A stretch of DNA of 64,000 nucleotides from Cyanobium sp. PCC 7001 (GCF_000155635.1 NZ_DS990556.1:124001-188000), one strand, 5' to 3'. Positions 8,304 through 15,693 are shown, counted from the stretch's first letter. Numbers and translations: made by a program. The notes: generated from the letters alone by a model not told the origin.

Positions 8304-8784
8304 TGGCGCCGTGCTGCCGCCGCCGCGGCAGCAGATGGTGCACCGCATGGATCACCACCCCCCAGATCAGGGCGTCGTCGTCCTGCAGGACCATGGGGGC
8401 AATGGCGGGGTCGCTGGCCACCAGCTGCCAGGGCGGCCGTTGGCCGCGCAGCTGACGCAGCAGAAAGCGACCGTCGTGCACGACCACCACCGTGCAGCCG
8501 GGTCGGGCGTTCACGCTGCGGTCGATCACCAGCAGGTCACCGTGGTGGATGCCGGCAGCCCGCATGGCATCGCCCTCCACCCGCATCAGGAACGTGGAGG
8601 TGGGCCGTGGGATCAGGGCGGCGTTGAGATCGATCGAGGCTTCGACGTAATCGTCAGCCGGGCTGGGGAATCCCGCGGCCACGGTCTCCGTGGCGAGGGG
8701 AAGACCGGTGCCGGCCGCGGCCGTGTCGATGGGGCCGAGCCAGGTGAGCTCGCCTCCGGGGGACTCACGGCGAAGGCGCTGCAT
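8236..8784 (-). CDS. UmuD/LexA-type S24 peptidase-like protein lacking both catalytic residues
   Basis: Full S24 fold: FPSPADDYVEASIDLNAALI near the start, FLMRVEGDAMRAAGIHHGDL, then VNARPGCTVVVVHDGRFLLR and LIWGVVIHAVHHL. In active UmuD the motif is GDSM with nucleophilic Ser and a later Lys general base; here the codons read GAT GCC ATG (Asp-Ala-Met) and the Lys position is Arg (FLLRQL). It is therefore predicted to be unable to self-cleave. Start M at 8784 is chosen because a LexA box covers 8806-8819, inside the longer frame from 8823. The C terminus runs ~30 residues beyond usual UmuD. No umuC is adjacent. Confidence 0.8.
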   Translation of the reverse strand: MQRLRRESPGGELTWLGPIDTAAAGTGLPLATETVAAGFPSPADDYVEASIDLNAALIPRPTSTFLMRVEGDAMRAAGIHHGDLLVIDRSVNARPGCTVVVVHDGRFLLRQLRGQRPPWQLVASDPAIAPMVLQDDDALIWGVVIHAVHHLLPRRRQHGAITRTPGTAATPPAGPWEETRPR

Positions 8785-8805
8785 GCGGCTCGAACCACGA
8801 CGCTG

Positions 8806-8819
8806 CGTACATTTGTACT
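8806..8819 (-). promoter_or_regulatory. LexA/SOS box upstream of the UmuD-like gene
   Basis: On the minus strand the sequence reads AGTAC-AAA-TGTAC-G, an exact match to the cyanobacterial LexA consensus RGTAC-N3-DGTWC-B. It lies 22 bases before the ATG at 8784, a good position for repression, and decides the start. Confidence 0.85.
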
Positions 8820-8856
8820 GCATCGCGCCGGTGCGCTGGCGTTCGGCCGCTGCCCC

Positions 8857-9438
8857 TCAGCCGCCGCACCCCCGCCGCACCACCTCCTCCTGCAGGGCCG
8901 CCAGGTCGGCATCGGCCGGGGCCTGGGGCGCGAACAGCAGCGACCAGGCCAGCGGCACGTCACCCGCCCGCAGCGCTGTGTCGATGGCGCTGATCCACGC
9001 CGGGCCACTGCCCGGCAGCCCCTCGATCAACCGGCGGGAGGACTCCATCCGGCCGGTGGCGGCGCCCACCAGATGGACATGGGCGAAGGCGTCGACGGGG
9101 GCATCCTGGGGGCGGAGTTGCAGCAGCACCAGCTCTCCCGGAAGGATCGGCGCCGTGGGCCAGTCGAGCGGGGTGCGGATCGGCTCGCCGGGGCTGCCCA
9201 CCAGGCGCCAGGTGGTGGCCCGCGCGCGGGCGATCCGCAGCTCCAGCAACGGTTCCACCACCACCAGCCGGGGCCGGTCCACCGGCACGATGCCGAGGGC
9301 GTCCGCCTCCTCCACCGGCTCCACCCGCGGCGCCACCACGCACACGGCCACCGGCAGCTGGGGCTGCTGAATGGCGTTGCTGGCGGGGGTCGCAGCCAGG
9401 CCTGCCAGCACCAGCAGGTTCACCAGCCGGAGACGCAT
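8857..9438 (-). CDS. Hypothetical exported protein
   Basis: 193 residues beginning MRLRLVNLLVLAGLAATPAS, a clear signal peptide with a likely cleavage near residue 20. The mature part has repeated Val/Leu-rich strands (RPRLVVVEPLLELRIARARA, LPGELVLLQLRPQDAP) and a C-terminal helix. The family was not recognised. The ATG shares one base with the stop of the PilZ gene (TGATG), so the two are translationally coupled and probably act together. Confidence 0.62.
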   Translation of the reverse strand: MRLRLVNLLVLAGLAATPASNAIQQPQLPVAVCVVAPRVEPVEEADALGIVPVDRPRLVVVEPLLELRIARARATTWRLVGSPGEPIRTPLDWPTAPILPGELVLLQLRPQDAPVDAFAHVHLVGAATGRMESSRRLIEGLPGSGPAWISAIDTALRAGDVPLAWSLLFAPQAPADADLAALQEEVVRRGCGG

Positions 9439-9881
9439 CAACGAAAGCCGGGGAAGTTCCGGAGGTCCTGGCGCAGATCGGTGAGTCGGCGGCCCTGGGC
9501 GTCATCGCCCCGCCGCATCAGGGTGGCGAGAAACGTGGATTCGAAGTTCACCGCATTGACGAAGACACCACCGCAGTAGAAGGCATGGCTGAGGCGATCG
9601 ACCCAGGCCACGTGGTAGTGGGATTGGATCGCATCGCCGATGCTCGGGTGGTGGAACGTGATCGGCCCCGCGTGGCCGACGTCGATGGGAACTTCGGGAG
9701 GAAAGAGCAGGCAGGCTCCTGAGGAACTGATGTCCCAGAGGCGACCGATGAAGGCCGGTTCAGCTGTGGGATGGGAGGCATGGAAATCCACCCGGATCGA
9801 CATGCTGATCGCAGGCACGATCCGACGGGTTTCCTTGCGTGGCCGGTACTCCGGGTCGTAGTCAGAGCGGTCGGGGGGCAT
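9438..9881 (-). CDS. PilZ-domain protein
   Basis: 147 residues. An Arg-rich motif (RPRKETRRIVP, RxxxR type) near residue 13 is followed ~36 residues later by WDISSSGACLLFP, the D/NxSxxG motif; together these are the c-di-GMP-binding signature of PilZ domains. The remaining beta-barrel strands (GPITFHHPSIGDAIQSHY, FYCGGVFVN) fit. PilZ proteins act as c-di-GMP receptors for motility, adhesion or polysaccharide export. It sits between an HxlR regulator gene (47-base gap) and the exported protein gene coupled to its stop. Confidence 0.8.
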   Translation of the reverse strand: MPPDRSDYDPEYRPRKETRRIVPAISMSIRVDFHASHPTAEPAFIGRLWDISSSGACLLFPPEVPIDVGHAGPITFHHPSIGDAIQSHYHVAWVDRLSHAFYCGGVFVNAVNFESTFLATLMRRGDDAQGRRLTDLRQDLRNFPGFR

Positions 9882-9928
9882 CGGCTGGGTGGGGAGCGCC
9901 TCCGACGGCCCTGCACTGTGAGCGCAAG

Positions 9929-10327
9929 TTAACTGCTCTGGCTCGATCCCACCACACCCTGCCCCTGCGGACTCACCTTCTCGCCCCAGGCATGCAGTTC
10001 ATCCAGCACCGGGAGCAGCTCACACCCCAGCGGAGTGATGGCGTAGTCGACCCGGGGCGGCACCTGGGCATACACGGTGCGCTGCACGACGCCGTCCGCC
10101 TCCAGTTCGCGCAGCTGGGCGGTGAGCACCTTCTGGCTGACGCCGGGGAGGGCCCGCTGGAGATCGGAGAAGCGGCGCACCGCCTCGATGAGTTCCCGCA
10201 GAATGAGCAGCTTCCAGCGGCCCTGAATCACCCGCAGGGCCAGCTGGGCCTTGCAGTCGGCATGGTCATGGCTGTGCCGGAATCCCGGCCGGGATTCCTG
10301 CGGCTGCTCGGCCCCCTGCCCGTCCAT
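9929..10327 (-). CDS. HxlR-family transcriptional regulator
   Basis: 132 residues with the winged-helix HxlR layout: ADCKAQLALRVIQGRWKLLI (conserved N-terminal Cys and GRWK), LREL, RRFSDLQRALPGVSQKVLT (recognition helix) and LREL-EADGVVQRTVYAQVPP (wing), then YAITPLGCELLPVLDELHAW. HxlR proteins often sense electrophiles or redox state through that Cys. The gene is divergent from an FMN reductase-pirin pair across a 122-base gap, the usual arrangement for a regulator and its target. Confidence 0.92.
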   Translation of the reverse strand: MDGQGAEQPQESRPGFRHSHDHADCKAQLALRVIQGRWKLLILRELIEAVRRFSDLQRALPGVSQKVLTAQLRELEADGVVQRTVYAQVPPRVDYAITPLGCELLPVLDELHAWGEKVSPQGQGVVGSSQSS

Positions 10328-10449
10328 GGGTTACGTCGAGGTCACCGACCCACTTTGGCGTACCTGCTTGTGCCGAGGGGGGAGGCTGCCGCACGATCGG
10401 TCTGCCCATCTCCGGCATCCTCCGGGCCGGCTTCCGTGATCCTGTCCCC

Positions 10450-10962
10450 ATGACCGATCTGCTCGTGCTGGCCGCCAGCAACGGCGAAAATCTGCGCCTG
10501 GCTGAGCGCTTCGCGGCGGCGGCGAGGGCCCGTGATCTCAGCGCCGAGGTGCTGGATCTCACCACCCTGCCGCTGCCGCTGTTCACCCCCCGGGCCCTGG
10601 AGGCTGGCCTGCCGGCCGCCGTGGCCGATCTGCATCGCCGCCTGGCGGCGACACCCCGCTGGGTGATCTGCGCACCGGAGTACAACGGCTCGATTCCGCC
10701 GGTGCTCACCAGTGCCATCGCCTGGCTGTCGGTGCAGGGCGACGATTTCCGTGCCCTGTTCAACCAGCGTCCGATCGTCATCGCCACCCACTCCGGCGGC
10801 GGCGGCCACACCGTGATGGCGGCGCTGCGGCTGCAGCTCGCCCATCTCGGCGCCCATGTGGTGGGCCGCCAGCTGGTGAGCAACGCCACCCATCCCGCCA
10901 AGGACAGCAGCATCGCCGACCTGGTGGATCGGCTGCTTTCCCTCGACAGTCCCCGACCATGA
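10450..10962 (+). CDS. NADPH-dependent FMN reductase family protein
   Basis: 170-residue flavodoxin-like protein. The N-terminal LLVLAASNGENLRLAERFAA corresponds to the FMN phosphate loop and WVICAPEYNGSIPPVLTSAI to the conserved PEYN motif of NAD(P)H:FMN/quinone reductases; VIATHSGGGGHTVMAALR completes the fold. Likely a quinone or azo reductase. It starts 122 bases from the divergent HxlR gene and its stop overlaps the pirin ATG by ATGA, pointing to coordinated redox-stress expression. Confidence 0.9.
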   Translation: MTDLLVLAASNGENLRLAERFAAAARARDLSAEVLDLTTLPLPLFTPRALEAGLPAAVADLHRRLAATPRWVICAPEYNGSIPPVLTSAIAWLSVQGDDFRALFNQRPIVIATHSGGGGHTVMAALRLQLAHLGAHVVGRQLVSNATHPAKDSSIADLVDRLLSLDSPRP

Positions 10963-11678
10963 CCTCCCTCACCTCCGCCGGGGCCGACACCCTGGTGTTC
11001 CGTCCCGCCGCCGAGCGCTTCCACAGCCAGCTGGACTGGCTGGACAGCTGGCATTCCTTCTCGTTCTCCCATCACCACGACCCCGCCTGGATGGGCTTCG
11101 GCCCGCTGCGGGTGATCAATGACGACACCATCGCGGCGGGGAAGGGCTTCGGCCTCCATCCCCACCGCGACATGGAGATCGTGACGGTGATGGTGGAGGG
11201 TCAGCTGAACCACCGCGATTCCATGGGCCACACGGCGGTGCTCCGCGAAGGCGAGGTGCAGGCGATGAGCGCCGGCACCGGGGTGGTGCACAGCGAGATG
11301 AACCTCGGTGATCGGCCCTGCCGGCTGCTGCAGATCTGGATCGAACCCGTCCGCAGGGGACTGCCGCCGGGGTATGGCCAGAAGCCCTTTGCGATCGGTC
11401 CGGGCTGGACGCCGCTGCTCAGTCCCGATGCCGCCGGTGACACCCTGGCGATCCAGCGCCCGGTGCAGCTCTGGCGCGCCCAGCCCCGGCCAGGAGATGC
11501 CCTTGACCTGGCCATCGCCCCTGGCAGCCAGGGCTGGCTGCAGCTGATCGATGGCGAGGGGGAGATTGGCGGCAGGGGGCTGCAGCGGGGCGATGGGCTC
11601 GGGTTCTCCGCCGGCGCCTTGCCTGCTTTCGTGGCAGGTCCCAGCGGGGCCGATCTGCTCCTGTTCGCCCTGCGCTGA
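10959..11678 (+). CDS. Pirin family protein (YhhW-like)
   Basis: 239 residues forming a bicupin. The metal-binding motif GLHPHRDMEIVTVMVEGQL, and then VLREGEVQAMSAGTGVVHSE with its His and Glu ligands, match bacterial pirins such as YhhW, which have quercetin dioxygenase activity. The C-terminal cupin is degenerate (GSQGWLQLIDGEGEIGGRGL). Overlaps the FMN reductase stop by four bases, and both face the HxlR gene. This is a common electrophile/aromatic-response set; the substrate in vivo is not known. Confidence 0.92.
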   Translation: MTSLTSAGADTLVFRPAAERFHSQLDWLDSWHSFSFSHHHDPAWMGFGPLRVINDDTIAAGKGFGLHPHRDMEIVTVMVEGQLNHRDSMGHTAVLREGEVQAMSAGTGVVHSEMNLGDRPCRLLQIWIEPVRRGLPPGYGQKPFAIGPGWTPLLSPDAAGDTLAIQRPVQLWRAQPRPGDALDLAIAPGSQGWLQLIDGEGEIGGRGLQRGDGLGFSAGALPAFVAGPSGADLLLFALR

Positions 11679-11690
11679 CCATGTCCGAGC

Positions 11691-12125
11691 ATGGTGCTCC
11701 GGTCGCCCGTTCCCTTGGACCTCCAGCTCGCGATGCTTCAGCCCCCGCGCGGCTACCTCACGCTCAGTTGGCTGGGCCTGGTGGCCAACGCCCTGCTGCT
11801 GCCCCTCACCCTCTGGGTGATCCTGCAGGATCCCACCTGGCGCACGGTGCACATCGTGCTGGGCTCCAGCGCTGTGCTGCCCACGGCCGTGGTGGGTCTG
11901 GTGGCCACCACGGGCCTGCTGAAGTGGCGGGCCTGGGGACAGATCGTGGCGATCGTGGCCCTCTCGATGAGCCTGGCCGTGGGTCTGCCCTACGGCATCG
12001 TGCGCCTCGCCGTGTTCAGCGAGGGCCGCGTGCTCACCGCCGTGATCGCCGCCCTGGTGTGGGCGGTGAATGCGGCGGTGCTGGTGTACTGGTGCCGTCC
12101 CTGCATCCGGCGTTACCTCACGTAG
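11691..12125 (+). CDS. Conserved membrane protein
   Basis: 144 residues, with four predicted membrane helices (LGLVANALLLPLTLWVIL; IVLGSSAVLPTAVVGLVATT; GQIVAIVALSMSLAVGL; VIAALVWAVNAAVLVYW) and a short basic tail. Start may be at the internal Met (MLQPPRGYLTLSW) 14 codons later. No motif recognised. It follows pirin by 12 bases and could be in the same transcript. Confidence 0.6.
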   Translation: MVLRSPVPLDLQLAMLQPPRGYLTLSWLGLVANALLLPLTLWVILQDPTWRTVHIVLGSSAVLPTAVVGLVATTGLLKWRAWGQIVAIVALSMSLAVGLPYGIVRLAVFSEGRVLTAVIAALVWAVNAAVLVYWCRPCIRRYLT

Positions 12126-12156
12126 GTCGCGGCGGCCAGCCGAAGATGTTGTGAAG

Positions 12157-12177
12157 GTGACAGTTTCTGGCTGTCAC
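12157..12177. repeat. Inverted repeat GTGACAG-N7-CTGTCAC
   Basis: A perfect 7-bp stem with a 7-base loop, 31 bases after the membrane-protein gene and 38 before the next gene. There is no T-run, so it is either a weak terminator or a protein-binding palindrome for the gene at 12216. Confidence 0.55.
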
Positions 12178-12215
12178 AAGGGCCATGATCCTCTTTGGAT
12201 CTCGTGTTGTGAGAG

Positions 12216-12449
12216 ATGGCTCCCGTTCATGCCCAGCATGTGCGTCACTACCGTCTTGTGGACCAACAGGGTGCGCCCCATCCGGTGCTCGACGACCTCT
12301 ATGAGTCGTTGGATGCCGCCTGGGCTGAGGCGATGGGCTGGTGGCAGGACCAGTTCGGTGCCAGTCAGGGCCCTGTGGAGATCGGGGTGGAGGTGAGCAC
12401 CGCCAGCGGTGACTGGCGCACGCTCCGTTTCCCGGGCGGCGCCGGTTGA
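12216..12449 (+). CDS. Small conserved hypothetical protein
   Basis: 77-residue soluble protein (MAPVHAQHVRHYRLVDQQGA...). Contains an acidic helix with Trp (DLYESLDAAWAEAMGWWQDQ) and a short beta C-terminus (VEVSTASGDWRTLRFPGG). A GAGAG sequence before the ATG can act as ribosome-binding site. It is followed by a very strong UUCG-type terminator, so it is a real transcription unit. No function can be assigned. Confidence 0.65.
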   Translation: MAPVHAQHVRHYRLVDQQGAPHPVLDDLYESLDAAWAEAMGWWQDQFGASQGPVEIGVEVSTASGDWRTLRFPGGAG

Positions 12450-12473
12450 TCCCCTTCCGGTTCCGTGACGCTC

Positions 12474-12506
12474 CCCCGGGGCGGCTTCGGCCGTCCCGGG
12501 GCTTTT
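12474..12506 (+). terminator. Strong rho-independent terminator with TTCG loop
   Basis: CCCCGGGGCGGC (12474-12485) pairs with GCCGTCCCGGGG (12490-12501) with one G-T pair, around a TTCG tetraloop, then C and TTTT. Confidence 0.92.
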
Positions 12507-12534
12507 GCTGTTGGGGCGAGGCCCGTCGACCGCC

Positions 12535-13155
12535 TCAGCGCCAGTCGGGGTCGTAGATCCGCAGGGTGGCGAACCCCAGCGAGGCGGGCGAGGGGTTGGG
12601 ACCGGCCGGGAAGGCCTGCACCTGGAACATGTAGGTGTCCGACACCGAGGGATTGGCCCAGGGCTTGAGCATCACGGTGAGGGTGGTGCCGGGAGCCACC
12701 GGCTCCGGAAAGGTCACCCGCACCTCCCGCTGCCGCTGATCGAAGCTGGCCTCCACGGCGATGGCCTGCCCTTCCTGGCGGGGGCGCCCCACGAAGGCTT
12801 CCGTCCGTTCCGGACTGAAGCGGAACTGGTTGTCCACCCCGCGGGACTGACGGATCGTGAGCCCAGCCAGGGAGGCGCCGGCATCCTGCGGCAATTCCAC
12901 AGTGAAGTAATACCGGGCCGAGGGCTGGCCCACGATGGAGTTGTAGCTCACCAGATCCACCTTCCAGGGAGCACGTTGGAAGTAGGTGGCGCCGCGCAGC
13001 TCCAGGGCCTGGCCCGGCTGGCTGAACGGGGGAACTGTGCTCAGCAGCGGACCCGCGGCCAGCAGGGCTGTGGCGATGGAGCTCAGGACCCGGGCGGGAT
13101 GCCGCAGCCGGGTTCCGGTTCGCACGCTTCGCCGCACGGGCTGGGGCGATTCCAT
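12535..13155 (-). CDS. DUF2808-family exported protein
   Basis: 206 residues. A basic N terminus and hydrophobic stretch (VLSSIATALLAAGPLLSTV) make a signal peptide. The mature domain has the DUF2808 hallmarks: ARYYFTVELPQDAGASLAGL, then a FSPERTEAFVGRPR stretch, VRVTFPEPVAPGTTLTVMLK and the C-terminal GFATLRIYDPDWR. These are found in many cyanobacterial exported proteins of unknown function. It stands alone, convergent with the gene at 12216. Confidence 0.82.
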   Translation of the reverse strand: MESPQPVRRSVRTGTRLRHPARVLSSIATALLAAGPLLSTVPPFSQPGQALELRGATYFQRAPWKVDLVSYNSIVGQPSARYYFTVELPQDAGASLAGLTIRQSRGVDNQFRFSPERTEAFVGRPRQEGQAIAVEASFDQRQREVRVTFPEPVAPGTTLTVMLKPWANPSVSDTYMFQVQAFPAGPNPSPASLGFATLRIYDPDWR

Positions 13156-13185
13156 GGCTGAACCCGAACCAGGGTGTTGGCTGGT

Positions 13186-14421
13186 TCAGCCTAGGCAGGA
13201 CTCCAGGAACGGACGGGGATCCTGGTCGCGGCGGTGGCGCAGCGGCAGTGCCGGGGCCTGGACGCGGGGGGCGGTGGGATCCAGCAGGGCGGTGGCTTCC
13301 AGGGCCTGCCGCAGGCGTCGCGCCGCCTGCAGGGGCATGTCCCGCGGCACGCTGATCCGATCACGCAGGTTCCGCAGGCCGGCGGCGGTTCCCGGCGGCG
13401 GCGGACAGGAGCCGGCTCCGATCAGCGTGGTGAGGGCACAGCGCAGGGCCTGATCCATGGCCTCTCCGGCCAGGGCCGGGCGCTGCTGCAGCACCTTGCG
13501 GTGCCGCAGCATCCGTGCCAGGGCCACGCTGGCGGCATCCTCGGGCTCAGGCTCCGAGGTTTCGGGGTCGGCACCGCTGGCCATGGTGAGAGGCCAGGGG
13601 CCGGTGTCGATGCGCTGGGCCAGGGCCCGCTGGCTGTCGCTGCCGTTGGCGAAACATCCCCCCATCTGGGGTGGCAGATCGTGGGCGTGGGTATGGAAAT
13701 CCCCCTGGGTTCCCCGATAGGTGCGGCGTTGCTCCAGGGCCGTGAACCAGCGGTGCAGAGCCGGGTGCTCCTGCCGCAGCAGAAAGCCCTTGTAGTAGGC
13801 CAGCGAGGCGTTCATCCGCTCCACATAGGGCACGAACACCAGGTCGGCGCTGCTAAAGCTCTCCAGCAGCCAGGGGCCGCCGCTGCGCTCCAGCTCCGCT
13901 TCCATGGCGGCGGCCGTGCGCTGGAACTGCAGCTGGGACTGCCGGTCGGACGCCAGATCCCGATGGGGCTGGCACAGCCAGCTGCACCAGGTGCGGAACA
14001 GCAGCCTCTCCAGCTGCCGCAGCGGCATCACCTCCGCTGCCAGGAGGCTGGCCTGCAGGGGGCCGAACGCTCGCTCGAGGGCTTCGAGGATCCGATCGCT
14101 CTCGGTGATCAGCCGCCCATCGAGCTCCAGGGCGGGCAGCATGCCCGAGGGCACCCGCTGGCGGTACCAGGCCTCCTTGTCGCCGTAGCAGACCATCGTG
14201 ACCTTGCGGATCCGGTAGGGAATCCGCCGCTCCTCCAGCCAGAGCCACACCTTCTGGCAGTAGGGGCACCAGGCGTGGTGGTCCCTGTAGAGGGTCACGC
14301 GGATGTCCGCCTCGCTGTGGCCGAACAGGCGCAGCCGGGCCTGGGCGTTGGTGGGGCCGTTCACCCGGTCCGCCGGGGCCGCTGCCCGGCTGGCCAGCGC
14401 ATCCCAGGCCAAGGGCTCCAT
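13186..14421 (-). CDS. Glutathione S-transferase family protein
   Basis: 411 residues, about twice the size of a classical GST. A thioredoxin-like N-terminal domain ([20 protein letters not shown], with a CPYC glutaredoxin-like motif) is followed by [20 protein letters not shown], the cis-Pro and GSH-binding Glu/Ser region, and a helical C-terminal GST domain. The last ~150 residues form a picocyanobacterial extension of unknown role. ATG at 14421 was preferred to GTG at 14424. Divergent from cpcB, with 138 bases between them. Confidence 0.85.
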   Translation of the reverse strand: MEPLAWDALASRAAAPADRVNGPTNAQARLRLFGHSEADIRVTLYRDHHAWCPYCQKVWLWLEERRIPYRIRKVTMVCYGDKEAWYRQRVPSGMLPALELDGRLITESDRILEALERAFGPLQASLLAAEVMPLRQLERLLFRTWCSWLCQPHRDLASDRQSQLQFQRTAAAMEAELERSGGPWLLESFSSADLVFVPYVERMNASLAYYKGFLLRQEHPALHRWFTALEQRRTYRGTQGDFHTHAHDLPPQMGGCFANGSDSQRALAQRIDTGPWPLTMASGADPETSEPEPEDAASVALARMLRHRKVLQQRPALAGEAMDQALRCALTTLIGAGSCPPPPGTAAGLRNLRDRISVPRDMPLQAARRLRQALEATALLDPTAPRVQAPALPLRHRRDQDPRPFLESCLG

Positions 14422-14539
14422 CACAGGGTCGCTCGCGTTCCAGGAAGGCCCGTTCTAGGAGACACTGGCCGTTCATCTCGGGGTGGGGGCGCTCACGGAC
14501 GCGCGGCTCACGCTCGGGGCCTGGGCCTGCCTAGGTTCG

Positions 14540-14557
14540 GAACGAGAGTTCTCGTTC
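14540..14557. repeat. Palindrome directly before cpcB start
   Basis: GAACGAGA (14540-14547) and TCTCGTTC (14550-14557) are perfect complements separated by two bases, ending two bases before the cpcB ATG at 14560. As RNA it would form a 7-bp stem with a tetraloop over the ribosome-binding region; as DNA it could be an operator. Confidence 0.7.
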
Positions 14558-14559
14558 GC

Positions 14560-15078
14560 ATGTTCGACGCCTTCACCAAGGTTGTAGCCCAGGCTGATGC
14601 CCGCGGCGAATTCATCAATGCCGGTCAGATTGACGCCCTCTCGGCGATGGTCGGCGACAGCTTCAAGCGCATGGACACGGTGAACCGCATCACCTCCAAT
14701 GCCTCCAAAATCGTCACCAACGCCGCTCGCGATCTCTTCGATTCGCAGCCCGCTCTGATCGCCCCTGGCGGTAACGCCTACACCCATCGCCGCATGGCCG
14801 CCTGCCTGCGCGACATGGAGATCGTTCTCCGCTACGTCACCTACGCCATCTTCACCGGCGACGCCTCCGTCCTGGAAGACCGCTGCCTCAATGGCCTCCG
14901 TGAAACCTATCTCGCCCTCGGCGTCCCTGGCGCTTCCGTGGCAGAAGGCATCCGCAAGATGAAGGACGCCGCCATCGCCATCGCCAACGACCGCAACGGC
15001 ATCACCCCCGGCGACTGCTCCGCTCTCATGAGCGAAGTCGGCACCTACTTCGACCGCGCTGCCGCCGCTGTCGGCTGA
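14560..15078 (+). CDS. cpcB: C-phycocyanin beta subunit
   Basis: 172 residues, the normal CpcB length, from [18 protein letters not shown] to [14 protein letters not shown]. Chromophore cysteines are in place: Cys-82 type in [20 protein letters not shown] and Cys-153 type in [12 protein letters not shown]; the methylated Asn is in [12 protein letters not shown]. It binds bilins and pairs with CpcA in phycobilisome rods. Codon use (ATC, GTC, CTC, GAA) is that of a highly expressed gene. Unusually, cpcA does not follow: 55 bases on there is a minus-strand terminator, then repeats and a convergent PII gene. No long leader precedes it. Confidence 0.95.
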   Translation: MFDAFTKVVAQADARGEFINAGQIDALSAMVGDSFKRMDTVNRITSNASKIVTNAARDLFDSQPALIAPGGNAYTHRRMAACLRDMEIVLRYVTYAIFTGDASVLEDRCLNGLRETYLALGVPGASVAEGIRKMKDAAIAIANDRNGITPGDCSALMSEVGTYFDRAAAAVG

Positions 15079-15132
15079 TCGGCGGCCCCTGGGCGTCGAG
15101 CCCCGTTCGATGCCCCCGATGGGGGTCCCATC

Positions 15133-15162
15133 AAAAAGGCGACCTGAAAACTTCAGGTCGCC
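15133..15162 (-). terminator. Rho-independent terminator on the minus strand
   Basis: GGCGACCTGAA (15138-15148) and TTCAGGTCGCC (15152-15162) pair perfectly, 11 bp with a 3-base loop. The A-run at 15133-15137 means TTTTT follows on the minus strand. It is 190 bases beyond the PII stop, so it ends either the PII transcript or a small RNA in between. Confidence 0.85.
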
Positions 15163-15220
15163 GCAGACCTCCAGCTGGAATCAGCAGGTGGAGTGAGCAA
15201 CTGTCGTCATGGGCCCAACG

Positions 15221-15310
15221 GATGTCACAGGGCCCCACAGATGTCACAGACGTGTGTAATAGACGGATGTCACAGAACGTTGTCTCGGACGACAGAGCGT
15301 TGTCCGGGAC
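15221..15310. repeat. Array of short repeats resembling a transposon end
   Basis: GATGTCACAG occurs three times (15221-15230, 15240-15249, 15266-15275), followed by two CGTTGTC-(T/C)(C/G)GGAC units (15278-15290, 15298-15310). Arrays of short TGTCAC/TGTCG-type sites are usual in the ends of IS21-, Tn552/Tn5053- and Tn7-like elements, where the transposase binds several sites. No transposase gene is in the window, so this would be a solitary end. Confidence 0.45.
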
Positions 15311-15351
15311 GGTTGATCGTAACAAGTTCAGCTGAACCTCATCCGGATCAA

Positions 15352-15693
15352 TCAGGCGAGCGTGGAATCACCGGATTCACCGGTGCGGATGCGGATGGCG
15401 TTCTCCACCGGAGTGATGACGATCTTGCCGTCGCCGATCTCCCCTGTGCGGGCTGCTGTGAGGATGGCTTGCACCACCTGATCCACGGCCTGATCGGTCA
15501 CCACTGAGGTGATCTGCATCTTGGTGAGCAGCTTCGCTTCAACCTTCACGCCGCGATAGACCTCGGTGTGGCCCATCTGTTTGCCGAAGCCCTGAACGGC
15601 CGTCACCGTGATGCCGTTGATGCCGATCTCCACAAGGGCGTCCTTGACGGCATCGAGCTTCTCAGGGCGCACGATGGCTTGAATCTGTTTCAC
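15352..15693 (-). CDS. PII-family nitrogen regulatory protein, variant T-loop
   Basis: 113 residues of a PII trimer subunit: MKQIQAIVRPEKLDAVKDAL, GFGKQMGHTEVYRG and the C-terminal ARTGEIGDGKIVITPVENAI, then RIRTGE (ATP-binding B- and C-loops). Canonical cyanobacterial GlnB has S49 and Y51 in YRGSEYTVEF; here the segment is YRGVKVEAKLL, so both the phosphorylatable Ser and the Tyr are gone. Start is GTG at 15693. This is a paralogue rather than the standard GlnB. Neighbours are a PirA-like gene and amt, which point to control of ammonium use. Confidence 0.88.
   Translation of the reverse strand: MKQIQAIVRPEKLDAVKDALVEIGINGITVTAVQGFGKQMGHTEVYRGVKVEAKLLTKMQITSVVTDQAVDQVVQAILTAARTGEIGDGKIVITPVENAIRIRTGESGDSTLA

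Noticed and set aside
15131-15325. 64-codon minus-strand open frame over the repeat array
   Set aside because: Its composition is dictated by the repeats and it ends inside the terminator; no ribosome-binding site or motif.
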